Below are positions 17,354 to 25,960 of a stretch of DNA of 38,379 bases, piece after piece; position 1 is the first letter of the stretch, and the number at the start of each line of letters is the position of its first letter. The position numbers and the translations under genes are program-made. The stretch covers positions 1 to 38,379 of the forward strand of contig DAPV01000098.1 in assembly GCA_002502625.1 (NCBI GenBank), in the 5' to 3' direction. The DNA is from Euryarchaeota archaeon UBA125 (GTDB taxonomy: Archaea > Thermoplasmatota > Poseidoniia > Poseidoniales > Thalassarchaeaceae). The notes beneath the pieces are model-generated. The model was not told the DNA's origin. It saw only the letters and a program-made list of their open reading frames with translations, and did no database searches.

Positions 17354-18376
17354 ATGCATGGGGTGTTAGACCAAAATGGCCGACCACTTCACGATCTAAG
17401 AATTTCAGTTACAGATCGATGTAATATGAGATGCGATTATTGTATGCCTGCAGAAATTTTTGATTCAAAACATCAGTTCATGCACAGAAATGAACTATTG
17501 ACATTTGAAGAAATAAATACAGTTGTAAAATCATTAATTCCTATTGGTCTAAAAAAAATACGCCTCACAGGAGGAGAACCTTTACTTCGAAGAGACTTAG
17601 AAAATCTAATTCAGATGCTTTCAAAACATTCTATTGAAATTGCAATGACAACAAATGGTTTACTTTTTGCAGGACGAGGAGAATCACTACGAAAATCTGG
17701 TTTAGATAGAGTTACATTCAGCCTTGATTCACTAGATCCCCAAGTGTTTGAACGTATAACCAACACCTCGGGAGAAAAAATAGAATCTATTCTAAAGTCA
17801 ATAGACGAAGCAATTGATTGTGGCCTTGGAGAAGTTAAGATAAACAGCGTTATCCGAAGAGGTATAAATGAACAAGATATTGATCGATTAGTAGATCAAT
17901 TTGAACATCTTCCTGTTTCTCTACGATTCATAGAATTCATGGATGTGGGAAATCACAATAGATGGAGACACAATGATATAGTTCCAAGTTCTGAAATCCA
18001 AAATCATCTCAAAAAAAGATTGGAGCTAATTCCAATTGATTCTACATATCGTGGAGAAGTTGCTCAAAGGTGGAAGGTAAAAGGAAAGAATAGGTTTGAA
18101 ATTGGTTTTATTTCCTCTGTTTCTCAACCATTCTGTGGAGATTGTACCAGAGCTAGAATTTCATCAGATGGACAGTTGTTCACTTGTCTATTTGCATCGA
18201 CAGGAACTGATTTGAAATCTATATTAAGGGATCAAAGTAATGAAAGACGTCTACAAGATTTAATTTCTGAAATTTGGAAATTGAGGGATGATAGATATTC
18301 TGAATTAAGAAGTAAAACAAAGAAACCTGGAACAATTATTCTACCAAAAATTGAGATGTCCTACATCGGTGGCTAA
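17354..18376 (+). CDS. moaA: GTP 3',8-cyclase MoaA (molybdopterin synthesis)
   Basis: 340 residues from the ATG at 17354. The frame extends upstream to a TTG/ATG pair at 17324/17327, but those ten residues are not family-like. This radical SAM enzyme makes the first intermediate of molybdenum cofactor. The N-terminal 4Fe-4S/SAM site is DRCNMRCDYCMP (C23, C27, C30); LTGGEPLLRRDL and SLDSLDP are the SAM contacts. The second C-terminal cluster site is FCGDCTRARIS and FTCLF (C261, C264, C278). It ends in the conserved Gly-Gly (YIGG) that the partner MoaC step needs. No other moa gene is in the window. Convergent with trm1, three bases apart. Confidence 0.95.
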   Translation: MHGVLDQNGRPLHDLRISVTDRCNMRCDYCMPAEIFDSKHQFMHRNELLTFEEINTVVKSLIPIGLKKIRLTGGEPLLRRDLENLIQMLSKHSIEIAMTTNGLLFAGRGESLRKSGLDRVTFSLDSLDPQVFERITNTSGEKIESILKSIDEAIDCGLGEVKINSVIRRGINEQDIDRLVDQFEHLPVSLRFIEFMDVGNHNRWRHNDIVPSSEIQNHLKKRLELIPIDSTYRGEVAQRWKVKGKNRFEIGFISSVSQPFCGDCTRARISSDGQLFTCLFASTGTDLKSILRDQSNERRLQDLISEIWKLRDDRYSELRSKTKKPGTIILPKIEMSYIGG

Positions 18377-18379
18377 TAT

Positions 18380-19714
18380 TCATTCAATAGATGCATTAGA
18401 AACTTCTAATGCAAGATCATAGATAATATTCCAGGGAGCTGAAGTTAATATTGAAGGATTCGTATAGGATGCAACGCACGAAGGATGTCCTGATTCAGTA
18501 AGAGCTTCGGCTAATTTTGTAGGGGATGGTGGACCAAGTAATGGGATATGAGGATGTAATCTGTCAACAATCAATAGTGAAGATGAAGTTTCTACTTTAG
18601 CCTCTTCAGAAAAACGACGGATTGAACGAGTTATTGATTTCTTAGATTGTTCAATTAGTTCTGAATGCTGATCAGAAGGGAATCCCCATGAAGTAAGAGA
18701 TTCAGTATCTGGTATGCACAACTTTTCAGCAACCTCCAAATTCATCGATGAAAGAACTTCTTTAGAGGCCAAGGGACCTGTCCATAGAGGGCCAGATACT
18801 CGGCGATCTTCATGATTTACTGGATGACGAAATGGTAGGAAGCAAAATGGTTGACTTCTTTCAGAACACCCATGTGAATGTAAATTTGCATCAATACTCG
18901 CTTGAAGTTCTTCGGAGGTTGGATTAACTATTCTCCAACCAATATACTTCTCAACAGAACTTGCTCCTCGTTTTGATTTTTTTACTGCTACTGAAACTCG
19001 AAGATGATGAGATTCCCATACTGATAATAACGGCTCTATAGAACGGTCATGACGAGCAGCAGTCCGAGCAATATTTGCCATTAACACTCGTAATCCTGAA
19101 TCATGGGCCCATTTATCTGTACGAACAAATGCTCCATAACGTCGCATAGTTGGACCTCTACTAGACCCTGTTAGTGCTGCTGTATCTGTTGCAGAAACCT
19201 CTAGAATTGCATCTCTTGAAAGTGCTTGAATAACAGGATCTAAAAATGGAATCGGGGAACCATATGGATCTAAATCTATCCAATGCCAACCTCCTTCAAG
19301 TACTCTAGACCGTAAATCACCTAGAATCAATTTTACTGATTTATCTAGATTGAATCTCTGGATATTCTTCTCTACCCATTCCAAAGATTCAGGAAGAATA
19401 TCGCACACATGAACATCTAATCGCTTAGATTGTTCAATTGGCAATTCGGTCAGCCACCTTCTTGATCGAATTCCAGATGCACCTAATCCATCCAAAATTC
19501 GAATGGGGCCTTCAGGAAAATAGGAACTGGAGAGAATATGATGAAGCAATAATACAGATCTAGTTCTACTTCCAGTCATTACTGAATTATGGAAAACCTC
19601 ACGAAGACCTTTGGAGCCAGGTCCTCGTCCAAAATGTTCGTCAATTTCGGATGGAATTGGTAATATGGAGGGGGTTGATCCTTCCAGAATCAATGACGCG
19701 TTTTCCTCTTCCAT
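18380..19714 (-). CDS. trm1: tRNA (guanine26-N2)-dimethyltransferase Trm1
   Basis: 444 residues from the ATG at 19714; an ATG at 19759 would add 15 residues inside the upstream gene. SAM-dependent; makes N2,N2-dimethylguanosine at position 26 of tRNA. Motifs: FHNSVMTGSRTRSVLLLHHI, LDGLGASGIRSRRW (SAM loop), VHVCDILPESLEWVEKN, and WIDLDPYGSPIPFLDP with LEVSATDTAALTG, which is the Trm1 catalytic block. The C-terminal region matches the Trm1-specific domain, although I do not see its usual Cys cluster. It lies 16 bases below the second zinc-finger gene on the same strand, in a run with purM. Confidence 0.93.
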   Translation of the reverse strand: MEEENASLILEGSTPSILPIPSEIDEHFGRGPGSKGLREVFHNSVMTGSRTRSVLLLHHILSSSYFPEGPIRILDGLGASGIRSRRWLTELPIEQSKRLDVHVCDILPESLEWVEKNIQRFNLDKSVKLILGDLRSRVLEGGWHWIDLDPYGSPIPFLDPVIQALSRDAILEVSATDTAALTGSSRGPTMRRYGAFVRTDKWAHDSGLRVLMANIARTAARHDRSIEPLLSVWESHHLRVSVAVKKSKRGASSVEKYIGWRIVNPTSEELQASIDANLHSHGCSERSQPFCFLPFRHPVNHEDRRVSGPLWTGPLASKEVLSSMNLEVAEKLCIPDTESLTSWGFPSDQHSELIEQSKKSITRSIRRFSEEAKVETSSSLLIVDRLHPHIPLLGPPSPTKLAEALTESGHPSCVASYTNPSILTSAPWNIIYDLALEVSNASIE

Positions 19715-19730
19715 GGATCTATGAAAGGGC

Positions 19731-21023
19731 TCATCGATATGGCACTTCCCGTGATTCATGCAATGATTCAGAGAAATGACGCGTTACCATCTGAATCCCT
19801 AATCTAACAGTATCTACTCTTTTGGCTGTATCCTCATCATTCATTAGACCAAGCGCCATAGTTGCGATTCTATCACCAATTGGTAAGTGTTCTGCATCAT
19901 CATAAACACATACTTCTCTAAAAAGTACAGATTTCCCTTGAGGCGTTCTACCAACTGGGCGTACAACATAGGGAGCGCCGTGAACGCCTATACCTGCACT
20001 TATTCTCCATTCAACACCAGAAGTACCAATAATTGAGATTTGAAAACCATTCACTTCAATATATGGCATTGAATCTACAATTGTTCTCAATAATTGAAAC
20101 GAGCGTTCAGTTGGATTGGCGACACTATCACTTTGTATGGCACCTGAATTAATTGCCCAACGGAATGAAATTCCTCGTAATAGTTTAGCTAACCTTGAGC
20201 CATCTCGTCCATTCCAAACAGCAGTAAAGGTTTCAATCGCTCTACTTGATTTTGGTAGTGACATTCTATGCCTATTTCTTTCATTATCCAATACAACTAG
20301 GTCAAAACCTTCAGGACTCCAATCAAAAGGTGGATCAGGTAAATTAAATTCAGAACCTAACAAAAATGGTCTTACAGAACCTGCTAGCCTAAATCCACCT
20401 TCCCACTTACGGTTTGAACCTGTTTCAGGTAGTCTATCCCTTTGAGTTAGATCCCTTGCACTTAATCCAAGTAATTGTTGCATTACTCTAGAAAATCTGC
20501 CTCCTGGATCATTACGTTTCTCAAGAAGAAAACGCATGAGTAGATTCCCGGGGCCATAAGCAATTTTATGTCCGTCAATCCTTAGAACACCATCGTCATA
20601 GAGAACTTCTGTATCCATAATCTTACCAAATCTGAGATCAGAAGAGAGTTGATGGGGTGTTTGAATTCGATTAATACCTCGTTGAAACAAAGGCAACTCT
20701 GGAATAATTACATTCCTGATATCTTGCAAAATTAATGAAATTGTTGAATCATTCCATTCATCAAGTAATTCAGAAGGATCTACATCTTCCATAATTCTTG
20801 AAAGAACTTCTGCCCATCCTTCATCATCTGGTTGAATATTATTTTCTACTATCCAATTCATTATATCATCAGAATATTTACACTCTTCAGCATCTTTTTG
20901 CCAAGCAGGAGTTAATTCTATTTTGGACTTTACAGATGGCCACCATGGTGAGCAAACAGAACATACCCCTCCAGACAGATCACTTTCTTCCGTTAAAGTT
21001 CTACACAAATTACATGGAAGCAT
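19731..21023 (-). CDS. Zinc-finger protein of unknown function with LPIGD module (paralogue of 3307-5487)
   Basis: 430 residues, family not recognised. The first 24 residues carry CNLC and CSVC (C4, C7, C21, C24), a four-Cys zinc site. Residues about 327-412 (FQISIIGTSGVEWRI, then FREVCVYDDAEHLPIGDRIATMALGLMND) match the module in the protein at 3307-5487: IxGTxGxEaRI, a central Cys, LPIGDxIxTxALxLxND. An upstream piece is also alike: DDGVLRIDGHKIAYGPGNLLMRFL against NGRLFLRVEDDDGRIK and what follows. This copy lacks the other's 230-residue C-terminal extension. No export signal. It heads a pair with trm1, 16 bases apart, so an RNA-related role is possible but not shown. Confidence 0.7.
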   Translation of the reverse strand: MLPCNLCRTLTEESDLSGGVCSVCSPWWPSVKSKIELTPAWQKDAEECKYSDDIMNWIVENNIQPDDEGWAEVLSRIMEDVDPSELLDEWNDSTISLILQDIRNVIIPELPLFQRGINRIQTPHQLSSDLRFGKIMDTEVLYDDGVLRIDGHKIAYGPGNLLMRFLLEKRNDPGGRFSRVMQQLLGLSARDLTQRDRLPETGSNRKWEGGFRLAGSVRPFLLGSEFNLPDPPFDWSPEGFDLVVLDNERNRHRMSLPKSSRAIETFTAVWNGRDGSRLAKLLRGISFRWAINSGAIQSDSVANPTERSFQLLRTIVDSMPYIEVNGFQISIIGTSGVEWRISAGIGVHGAPYVVRPVGRTPQGKSVLFREVCVYDDAEHLPIGDRIATMALGLMNDEDTAKRVDTVRLGIQMVTRHFSESLHESREVPYR

Positions 21024-21062
21024 AATATCAATGAAATTCCAGTATATTTCAATCGAATAGAA

Positions 21063-22157
21063 TCAATAGTGGTCAAAGAAAACTGCCGATTCCCGATGAG
21101 TTACCTTATGTCCATTAGATACTACTTCACCAATTATTGCACTTCCCTCTAACTTGTCATTAAGCCAAGTTGATACTTCTTGAGCAACATTAGCATCTAC
21201 TGCAATAATCATTCCACAACCCATATTGAAAGTGCGGAACATTTCACGTCTATCGATATTACCTGCTTCTTGAATCCATTGAAATTCAGATAGTATTGGC
21301 AAAGGAGAATGAATATGCCACCCTAAGGAATTATGAAGACGAAGAAGATTTGACAATCCACCTCCAGTAATGTGGCAAATTGCATGAATATTATCGGATG
21401 AACAAGGTCCATCTTGAATCAAATCAATAACGGGGTCAACATAAATTCTCGTTGGATTCAAAAATACTTCACCAAAGGTAATCTGACCTTCTTTGAAGCG
21501 TTCTATTCTTTCTTCATCTATTGATAATGGCCATGGATCACTCCAAGAATTTTCTGAAATCTCCATCACCTTTCTAACTAATGAATAGCCATTAGAATGA
21601 ACGCCAGAAGATGGAAGTCCAATTAGAATATCTCCTTCCTTGAGATTAGCTCCTGTAATTTCACTTCCTTTAGATAACCATCCAAGTGCTGTTCCTGACA
21701 AATCTAATTCTGTAACTATACCTGGAAGACTAGCAGTTTCGCCACCTGCAAGTGTGACGCGAGCCCTCTTGCATGCTTCGGCTAAACTTGCTCCTATTGA
21801 TGCATGAGTATCTGGATCTGGTTTTGGAACTGCGATATAATCGACAAAAGCGATTGGTTCCGCACCTACGCATAACAAATCATTGACATTCATTGCCATA
21901 CAATCGATTCCTACTCCAGACCATTCCTTTAATTTCGTAGCAATCGATAATTTTGAACCAACTCCATCAGTAGCCAATGCAAGATAATTGTCTCCAAATT
22001 CAATAAGTCCTCCAAAACCACCTGGAAGATCTACAGGTGCTCCAACTGTTCCAGGAAGCCTAACAGAGCCGCCTAATGCTCCAATAAGAGAAGATACTGC
22101 ATGACCTTCCAAGTCAATATCTACGCCCGAACTGGCGTAATCTATCCCCTCTCCCAT
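21063..22157 (-). CDS. purM: Phosphoribosylformylglycinamidine cyclo-ligase PurM (AIR synthetase)
   Basis: 364 residues from the ATG at 22157; a GTG at 22181 is possible but precedes the family start (YASSGVDI). ATP-dependent ring closure that forms aminoimidazole ribotide in purine synthesis. Seen: ATDGVGSKLSIA, GIDCMAMNVNDLLCVGAEPIAF (the Mg/ATP site), LAGGETASLPG, IGLPSSGVHSNGYSLVR, ICHITGGGLSNLLR and FRTFNMGCGMI. Together with GMP reductase at 29668-30720 it gives the window both de novo and salvage purine steps. It sits 28 bases below the NIF3 gene on the same strand. Confidence 0.95.
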   Translation of the reverse strand: MGEGIDYASSGVDIDLEGHAVSSLIGALGGSVRLPGTVGAPVDLPGGFGGLIEFGDNYLALATDGVGSKLSIATKLKEWSGVGIDCMAMNVNDLLCVGAEPIAFVDYIAVPKPDPDTHASIGASLAEACKRARVTLAGGETASLPGIVTELDLSGTALGWLSKGSEITGANLKEGDILIGLPSSGVHSNGYSLVRKVMEISENSWSDPWPLSIDEERIERFKEGQITFGEVFLNPTRIYVDPVIDLIQDGPCSSDNIHAICHITGGGLSNLLRLHNSLGWHIHSPLPILSEFQWIQEAGNIDRREMFRTFNMGCGMIIAVDANVAQEVSTWLNDKLEGSAIIGEVVSNGHKVTHRESAVFFDHY

Positions 22158-22209
22158 GTTGATGCCTTGAGCATTCAACACATCAGTCTTAGGGTTGAAA
22201 ATACAATAA

Positions 22210-23127
22210 TTACAATCCGATAGGTGAAGAAATAAATGTAGATTTAATGCCCCAATTATTGTTCAAAGATTCGCTAGTTAACCATTCTGCTAATGCTTTA
22301 GGTCCAACAGTTTCAGTAGCATGATGTCCGCCCAATAGTAAGCCTACTCCGGATTCATGAGCAAGAATTGCTGCATGAGCAGGGCCTTCTCCGCTGATTA
22401 GAATATCCGCACCTGAATCTTTAGCATCGATTATTGCTCCACCAGCTGCACCAGTGCAAATTGCAATTCTATTGACTAAAGTAGATTCGAAATTTCTATC
22501 TTCAGGGAAACATCTTATCGATTCATGACTAGTTTGTTCAATCCCAATTGATTTTTCTAATCTGGATATAACATCAGATCTAGAAATAGATTTTACACTA
22601 GCAATAATTCCAATTTCCATGCATTTTCTACCATCTTCCAAATCAATTATTTCTGGCCAAGATTTGTGATTTTTTTCTAAAATAAAATCATTAGATATTG
22701 GACTAGAATGTCCCTTTGTAGTAAACCAATGATCTTCGAATTCAGCATCTATTGATTTGCATAATACAGCATTATTTCCCAAAATAGGGTGAGCATCCAT
22801 AGGTAAATGTAGACCAATTATTGTAAGATCATTTTCGATTGCAAGCTTAGTTCTAGCCGCTTCAATATCATCACTAAAGGGCAAGGGAATTCTACCATTA
22901 GTCCAAGTAAGACCATGATGAGAAACCAAAATATCTGCCCCCAATTGTACTGATTTTTTTATCACTTCTAGGCTCGCATCTGTGGATGTAACAATTAGAT
23001 TACATGGACGATTCGAATCACAAATTATCTGAGGACCATTCCAAGCTCGAGATGAATCAGGAACAGAATTTACCCGATATTCAGAGCATATCGCCTTGAC
23101 TATTTCTGCAACTGTTGGTGGTGACAT
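22210..23127 (-). CDS. NIF3 / DUF34 family metal-binding protein
   Basis: 305 residues. NIF3 proteins bind two metals and may be GTP cyclohydrolase I-like or metal-chaperone proteins; the biochemical role is unsettled. Signatures: ILVSHHGLTW (metal His pair), IGLHLPMDAHPILGNNAVL (close to the family pattern HLPLDAHPE-GNNA), ICTGAAGGAIIDAKDSGADILISGE and the C-terminal GGHHATETVGPKALAEWL. An insertion between the two halves (about residues 122-195) matches the middle domain of longer family members. AGAGGTAA lies 5 bases before the ATG. It follows the DUF296 gene by 33 bases and precedes purM by 52. Confidence 0.9.
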   Translation of the reverse strand: MSPPTVAEIVKAICSEYRVNSVPDSSRAWNGPQIICDSNRPCNLIVTSTDASLEVIKKSVQLGADILVSHHGLTWTNGRIPLPFSDDIEAARTKLAIENDLTIIGLHLPMDAHPILGNNAVLCKSIDAEFEDHWFTTKGHSSPISNDFILEKNHKSWPEIIDLEDGRKCMEIGIIASVKSISRSDVISRLEKSIGIEQTSHESIRCFPEDRNFESTLVNRIAICTGAAGGAIIDAKDSGADILISGEGPAHAAILAHESGVGLLLGGHHATETVGPKALAEWLTSESLNNNWGIKSTFISSPIGL

Positions 23128-23160
23128 TCAACTTACCTCTCTGCTAATCTTCTATCAATG

Positions 23161-23589
23161 TTAGGAAAATCGTAGACCTAATAATGCAACATCAGGAAGA
23201 GGGTAACGAGACATAATCACGTCTTTCATTATCCTAATATGAATTTCAGCCACAACATGAACTGTTGCACTAAACATATGACCTGCATGTACATTATTAT
23301 CATCATCTGACCAACAACAATGAATATGAGTGAATGGTTTTTCATCTTCTGTTCGAGAAATATTTCCAGACAAACTAATCAATTCACCGGGTGAATTCAA
23401 CGATTTTGTAATGTAAACTCCTTCAGCATTCATGAATCCATATGTATTCTCTCTTGTCCTACCTATTCCACTAGTTATGGCCGCTGCATCAATACCAATT
23501 TGATCTGCAAGAGCCTGTAAAGATGCATGTATCTCTTCTCCGGGATCAATTCTCACAAACAAGTCTTCACCACTGATTGTCCATTCCAT
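23161..23589 (-). CDS. PPC / DUF296 domain protein
   Basis: 142 residues, the size of stand-alone PPC (DUF296) proteins, which form trimers. In plants the domain follows AT-hooks, while in archaea and bacteria it occurs alone and its function is not established. Seen: FVRIDPGEEIHASLQALADQIGIDAAAITSGIG, then PFTHIHCCWSD and HAGHMFSATVHVVAEIHI; the HxH plus GH pattern is the putative metal site. No AT-hook is present. ATG at 23589. First gene of the minus-strand run down to trm1, divergent from mcm across the largest non-coding gap of the window. Confidence 0.85.
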   Translation of the reverse strand: MEWTISGEDLFVRIDPGEEIHASLQALADQIGIDAAAITSGIGRTRENTYGFMNAEGVYITKSLNSPGELISLSGNISRTEDEKPFTHIHCCWSDDDNNVHAGHMFSATVHVVAEIHIRIMKDVIMSRYPLPDVALLGLRFS

Positions 23590-23772
23590 GGTTTACTTAA
23601 CAATAGGCAGTTCCTAAATTTCTCTGTTACAAATTCGAATAGAAGTATTGAACATAAAGAAAAAGTAGACTGAGAAAAAACAAAAATTCCAGTAGAAAAC
23701 AAGGGGTTCAAAGGACATCAGCCGTTTGATTCATAGACGGTCGATTCTCACGTCAAAGTCCCGGTGAACAAA
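23590..23772. promoter_or_regulatory. Divergent intergenic region between DUF296 and mcm genes
   Basis: 183 bases, the longest gap in the window. It must hold both promoters. The plus strand is strongly A-rich from about 23648 to 23704. A weak inverted repeat CCGT/ACGG pairs 23722-23725 with 23737-23740 across an 11-base loop. GGTGA at 23763-23767 serves as Shine-Dalgarno for mcm. No tRNA or small-RNA gene is apparent. See the ORB-like entry for the motif inside it. Confidence 0.7.
23687..23706 (+). other. ORB-like sequence (possible Orc1/Cdc6 binding site)
   Basis: TTCCAGT, then AGAAAAC, then AAGGGG. From memory, archaeal mini-ORB elements read about TTCCAGTGGAAACGAAGGGG; this site agrees at 17 of 20 positions and ends with the diagnostic G run. 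It lies at the end of an A-rich stretch (23648-23704), 66 bases before mcm, exactly where gene direction switches from a leftward to a rightward run. Only one copy was found and no cdc6 gene is in the window, so it could be chance or a regulatory site for mcm. Confidence 0.35.
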
Positions 23773-25923
23773 ATGGCCCTTCAGATAGAAGATCTCGGTT
23801 CGCGTTGGGAGACCTTTTTTCAAGAAGTAAAATTACAAGAAATTCAGCTTCTTACAAATAATTCAATTGAATTTAGAATACGATTTAATGATATTCAATC
23901 TTGGGATCCAGAGTTTGCTAAGAAGATTCTAAATCAACCCAAACGAACAATATTGACTGGCAAAAGAATTCTTTCTCAAAGATGTAAGGAAAATGGATTG
24001 AATATTGAACCTGATATTCTACTTGAACATCTACCCCCAGATGTTGAAGAGGATCTTCGAGAAATAGGCTCAGATGATCTAAATCGACTTAGATGTGTCA
24101 ATGTAGTTATCACAAAGGTTTCTGAAATCCGTCCTAGAATATACGAAGCAGACTGGTGTTGTGATTCTTGCAATGGCCACACAGTAGTTACACAAGAAAA
24201 TGAATTAGAGCTAAAAGAGCCTTTGATTTGTAGTGGATGTGAATTACCTGCATCAGGTGCAGGTTCAACTCGATTTACATTAGATAGTGATAGATGTACA
24301 TGGATCAATAACCAATATCTCGAAATTCAAGAATTGCCTGAACGGGTAAAAGGAAGTGGACAACCAAGTAGAGGAAAAGTATTGATTGAAGGGATTCAAT
24401 GTAACCGTTTTCTACCGGGTGAAAGAGTGACTGCAAACTTAATCCCATATACTCAAGCAGGATATCATAGAAATCGGAAATCAGCTATGTTTGAAATTGT
24501 CTACAGCCTTCATTCAGCAGTAAGAGAATCAACTCCATTTACCGATATTCAACCTTCAGAAGAAGAGAAAATGGAGATTAAAAAAGTAGCATCGAGACCA
24601 GATTTAATGGCAATAATGCAAGAATCAATTGCTCCTTCAATCATCGATGTCACTGACAAACTAAAGGTAGTGAAGCGAAGTTTATTGATGCAATTATTTG
24701 GAGGAGTTTCACGGATTAATGCAGATGGAACTAGGAATAGAGGAGATATTCATATTTTATTGATGGGGGACCCCGGAGTAGCTAAATCTCAACTTCTGAC
24801 CTATATGTCAAAATTGGCCCCTCGAGCTAGATTTGCATCAGGAGGAAATATCTCTGCTGCTGGATTAACTGCTGCTGCAATTCGGGACTCTTTCGGAGAT
24901 GGAAGATTTACATTAGAGGCTGGAGTTTTACCTTTAGCCGATTTAGGTATTGCATGTATAGACGAGATTGACAAAATTAGTAATGAAGACAAAGGATCTC
25001 TTCACGAAGCAATGGAGCAACAACAAATTTCAGTGAGCAAAGGAGGGATTACAACTCAATTACGTGCTCGATGTGCAGTTTTGTCAGCAGCAAATCCAAC
25101 CAAAGGAACCTTTGACGTTGGCCCAAATCAAAATCTAATGTACGCATTCAATCAAACTGGACTCCCAATTCCTCTTGCTACTAGATTTGATATCATTTGG
25201 TTGATGAAAGATAGAGTTGACGAAGAAAACGATGCAAGTATCGCTAGACATATCATGGCTAGTAGAATAAAAGGCGTTCCTGAAAGTAAAGTAGAAGAAA
25301 ATACATTTGAAAATCCAGTGACTAAAGATGAAGAAGTGGTATACAAAACTAACACGAATGGAAAAGAGTACCTCTCTGTTCCTTTCCTTAGAAAATATAT
25401 TGCATATGCAAAAACAAATCATTCACCAATTTTGACGGACGAAGCAAAATCAATGATTTTAGATTATTACAAACAAGCAAGGCACAGTTATGGCAAAGAT
25501 TCTGAAGAGTTATCAGAACGTAGAGATGAGCAACCTATTCCAATAAGTGCTCGTGCATTAGAGTCTCTTATTCGATTGGCTGAAGCACATGCACGTATGA
25601 ATTTACGTGATGAAGTGATAGGAGAAGATGCAGATATGGCTATTGCCATCTTTAGACATTGGAGAGAAGAAGAAAATGTTGGATCTGTAGCAGAAATGTC
25701 CACTGGTTCTTCACACGGACCTGCTCAAATGAATAGAATTGTAATGAAAATTGTGAAAGATATTGTTAGTGAAACAGGTAAGGATGCAATGCAAAATGAG
25801 ATTTACAGTAGAGCATTGACAATGGGAATTGAAGATACAATTGCTATAGATTCTGCAATACAAAGACTAAGCATTGATACTCAACTATTGATGTCACGAC
25901 CAGGTCAATGGAGACCTTTCTAA
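23773..25923 (+). CDS. mcm: Replicative DNA helicase MCM
   Basis: 716 residues from the ATG at 23773, with GGTGA five bases upstream; a GTG nine bases earlier is an alternative. Archaeal replicative hexameric 3'-5' helicase. N-terminal domain with a zinc site (CDSC ... CSGC, Cys at about 130, 133, 153 and 156) and OB region; AAA+ domain with Walker A GDPGVAKS (332-339), Walker B IACIDEIDK (393-401), sensor-1 LSAANPTKG and arginine finger LATRFD (R471). The last about 70 residues fit the C-terminal winged helix (MNRIVMKIVKDIV ... MEDTIAIDSAIQRL-like). No intein interrupts the Walker A region or the arginine-finger region. Followed by gatE 37 bases on. Confidence 0.97.
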   Translation: MALQIEDLGSRWETFFQEVKLQEIQLLTNNSIEFRIRFNDIQSWDPEFAKKILNQPKRTILTGKRILSQRCKENGLNIEPDILLEHLPPDVEEDLREIGSDDLNRLRCVNVVITKVSEIRPRIYEADWCCDSCNGHTVVTQENELELKEPLICSGCELPASGAGSTRFTLDSDRCTWINNQYLEIQELPERVKGSGQPSRGKVLIEGIQCNRFLPGERVTANLIPYTQAGYHRNRKSAMFEIVYSLHSAVRESTPFTDIQPSEEEKMEIKKVASRPDLMAIMQESIAPSIIDVTDKLKVVKRSLLMQLFGGVSRINADGTRNRGDIHILLMGDPGVAKSQLLTYMSKLAPRARFASGGNISAAGLTAAAIRDSFGDGRFTLEAGVLPLADLGIACIDEIDKISNEDKGSLHEAMEQQQISVSKGGITTQLRARCAVLSAANPTKGTFDVGPNQNLMYAFNQTGLPIPLATRFDIIWLMKDRVDEENDASIARHIMASRIKGVPESKVEENTFENPVTKDEEVVYKTNTNGKEYLSVPFLRKYIAYAKTNHSPILTDEAKSMILDYYKQARHSYGKDSEELSERRDEQPIPISARALESLIRLAEAHARMNLRDEVIGEDADMAIAIFRHWREEENVGSVAEMSTGSSHGPAQMNRIVMKIVKDIVSETGKDAMQNEIYSRALTMGIEDTIAIDSAIQRLSIDTQLLMSRPGQWRPF

Positions 25924-25960
25924 GCGCGTCGCTCATATCCCCCCTACTCTTCCGAATGGT

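Noticed and set aside
23710..23772. tRNA-like or small RNA gene just before mcm (CCGT/ACGG stem, GTCCCGG run)
   Set aside because: The stem is four base pairs with an 11-base loop, there is no T-loop or acceptor pairing, and the segment is too short for a tRNA with the mcm start immediately after.
24700..25250. Intein in mcm near Walker A or the arginine finger
   Set aside because: Sequence is continuous through GDPGVAKS, the Walker B and LATRFD with the normal spacing. No intein-type Cys-start or HN-C junction is present.
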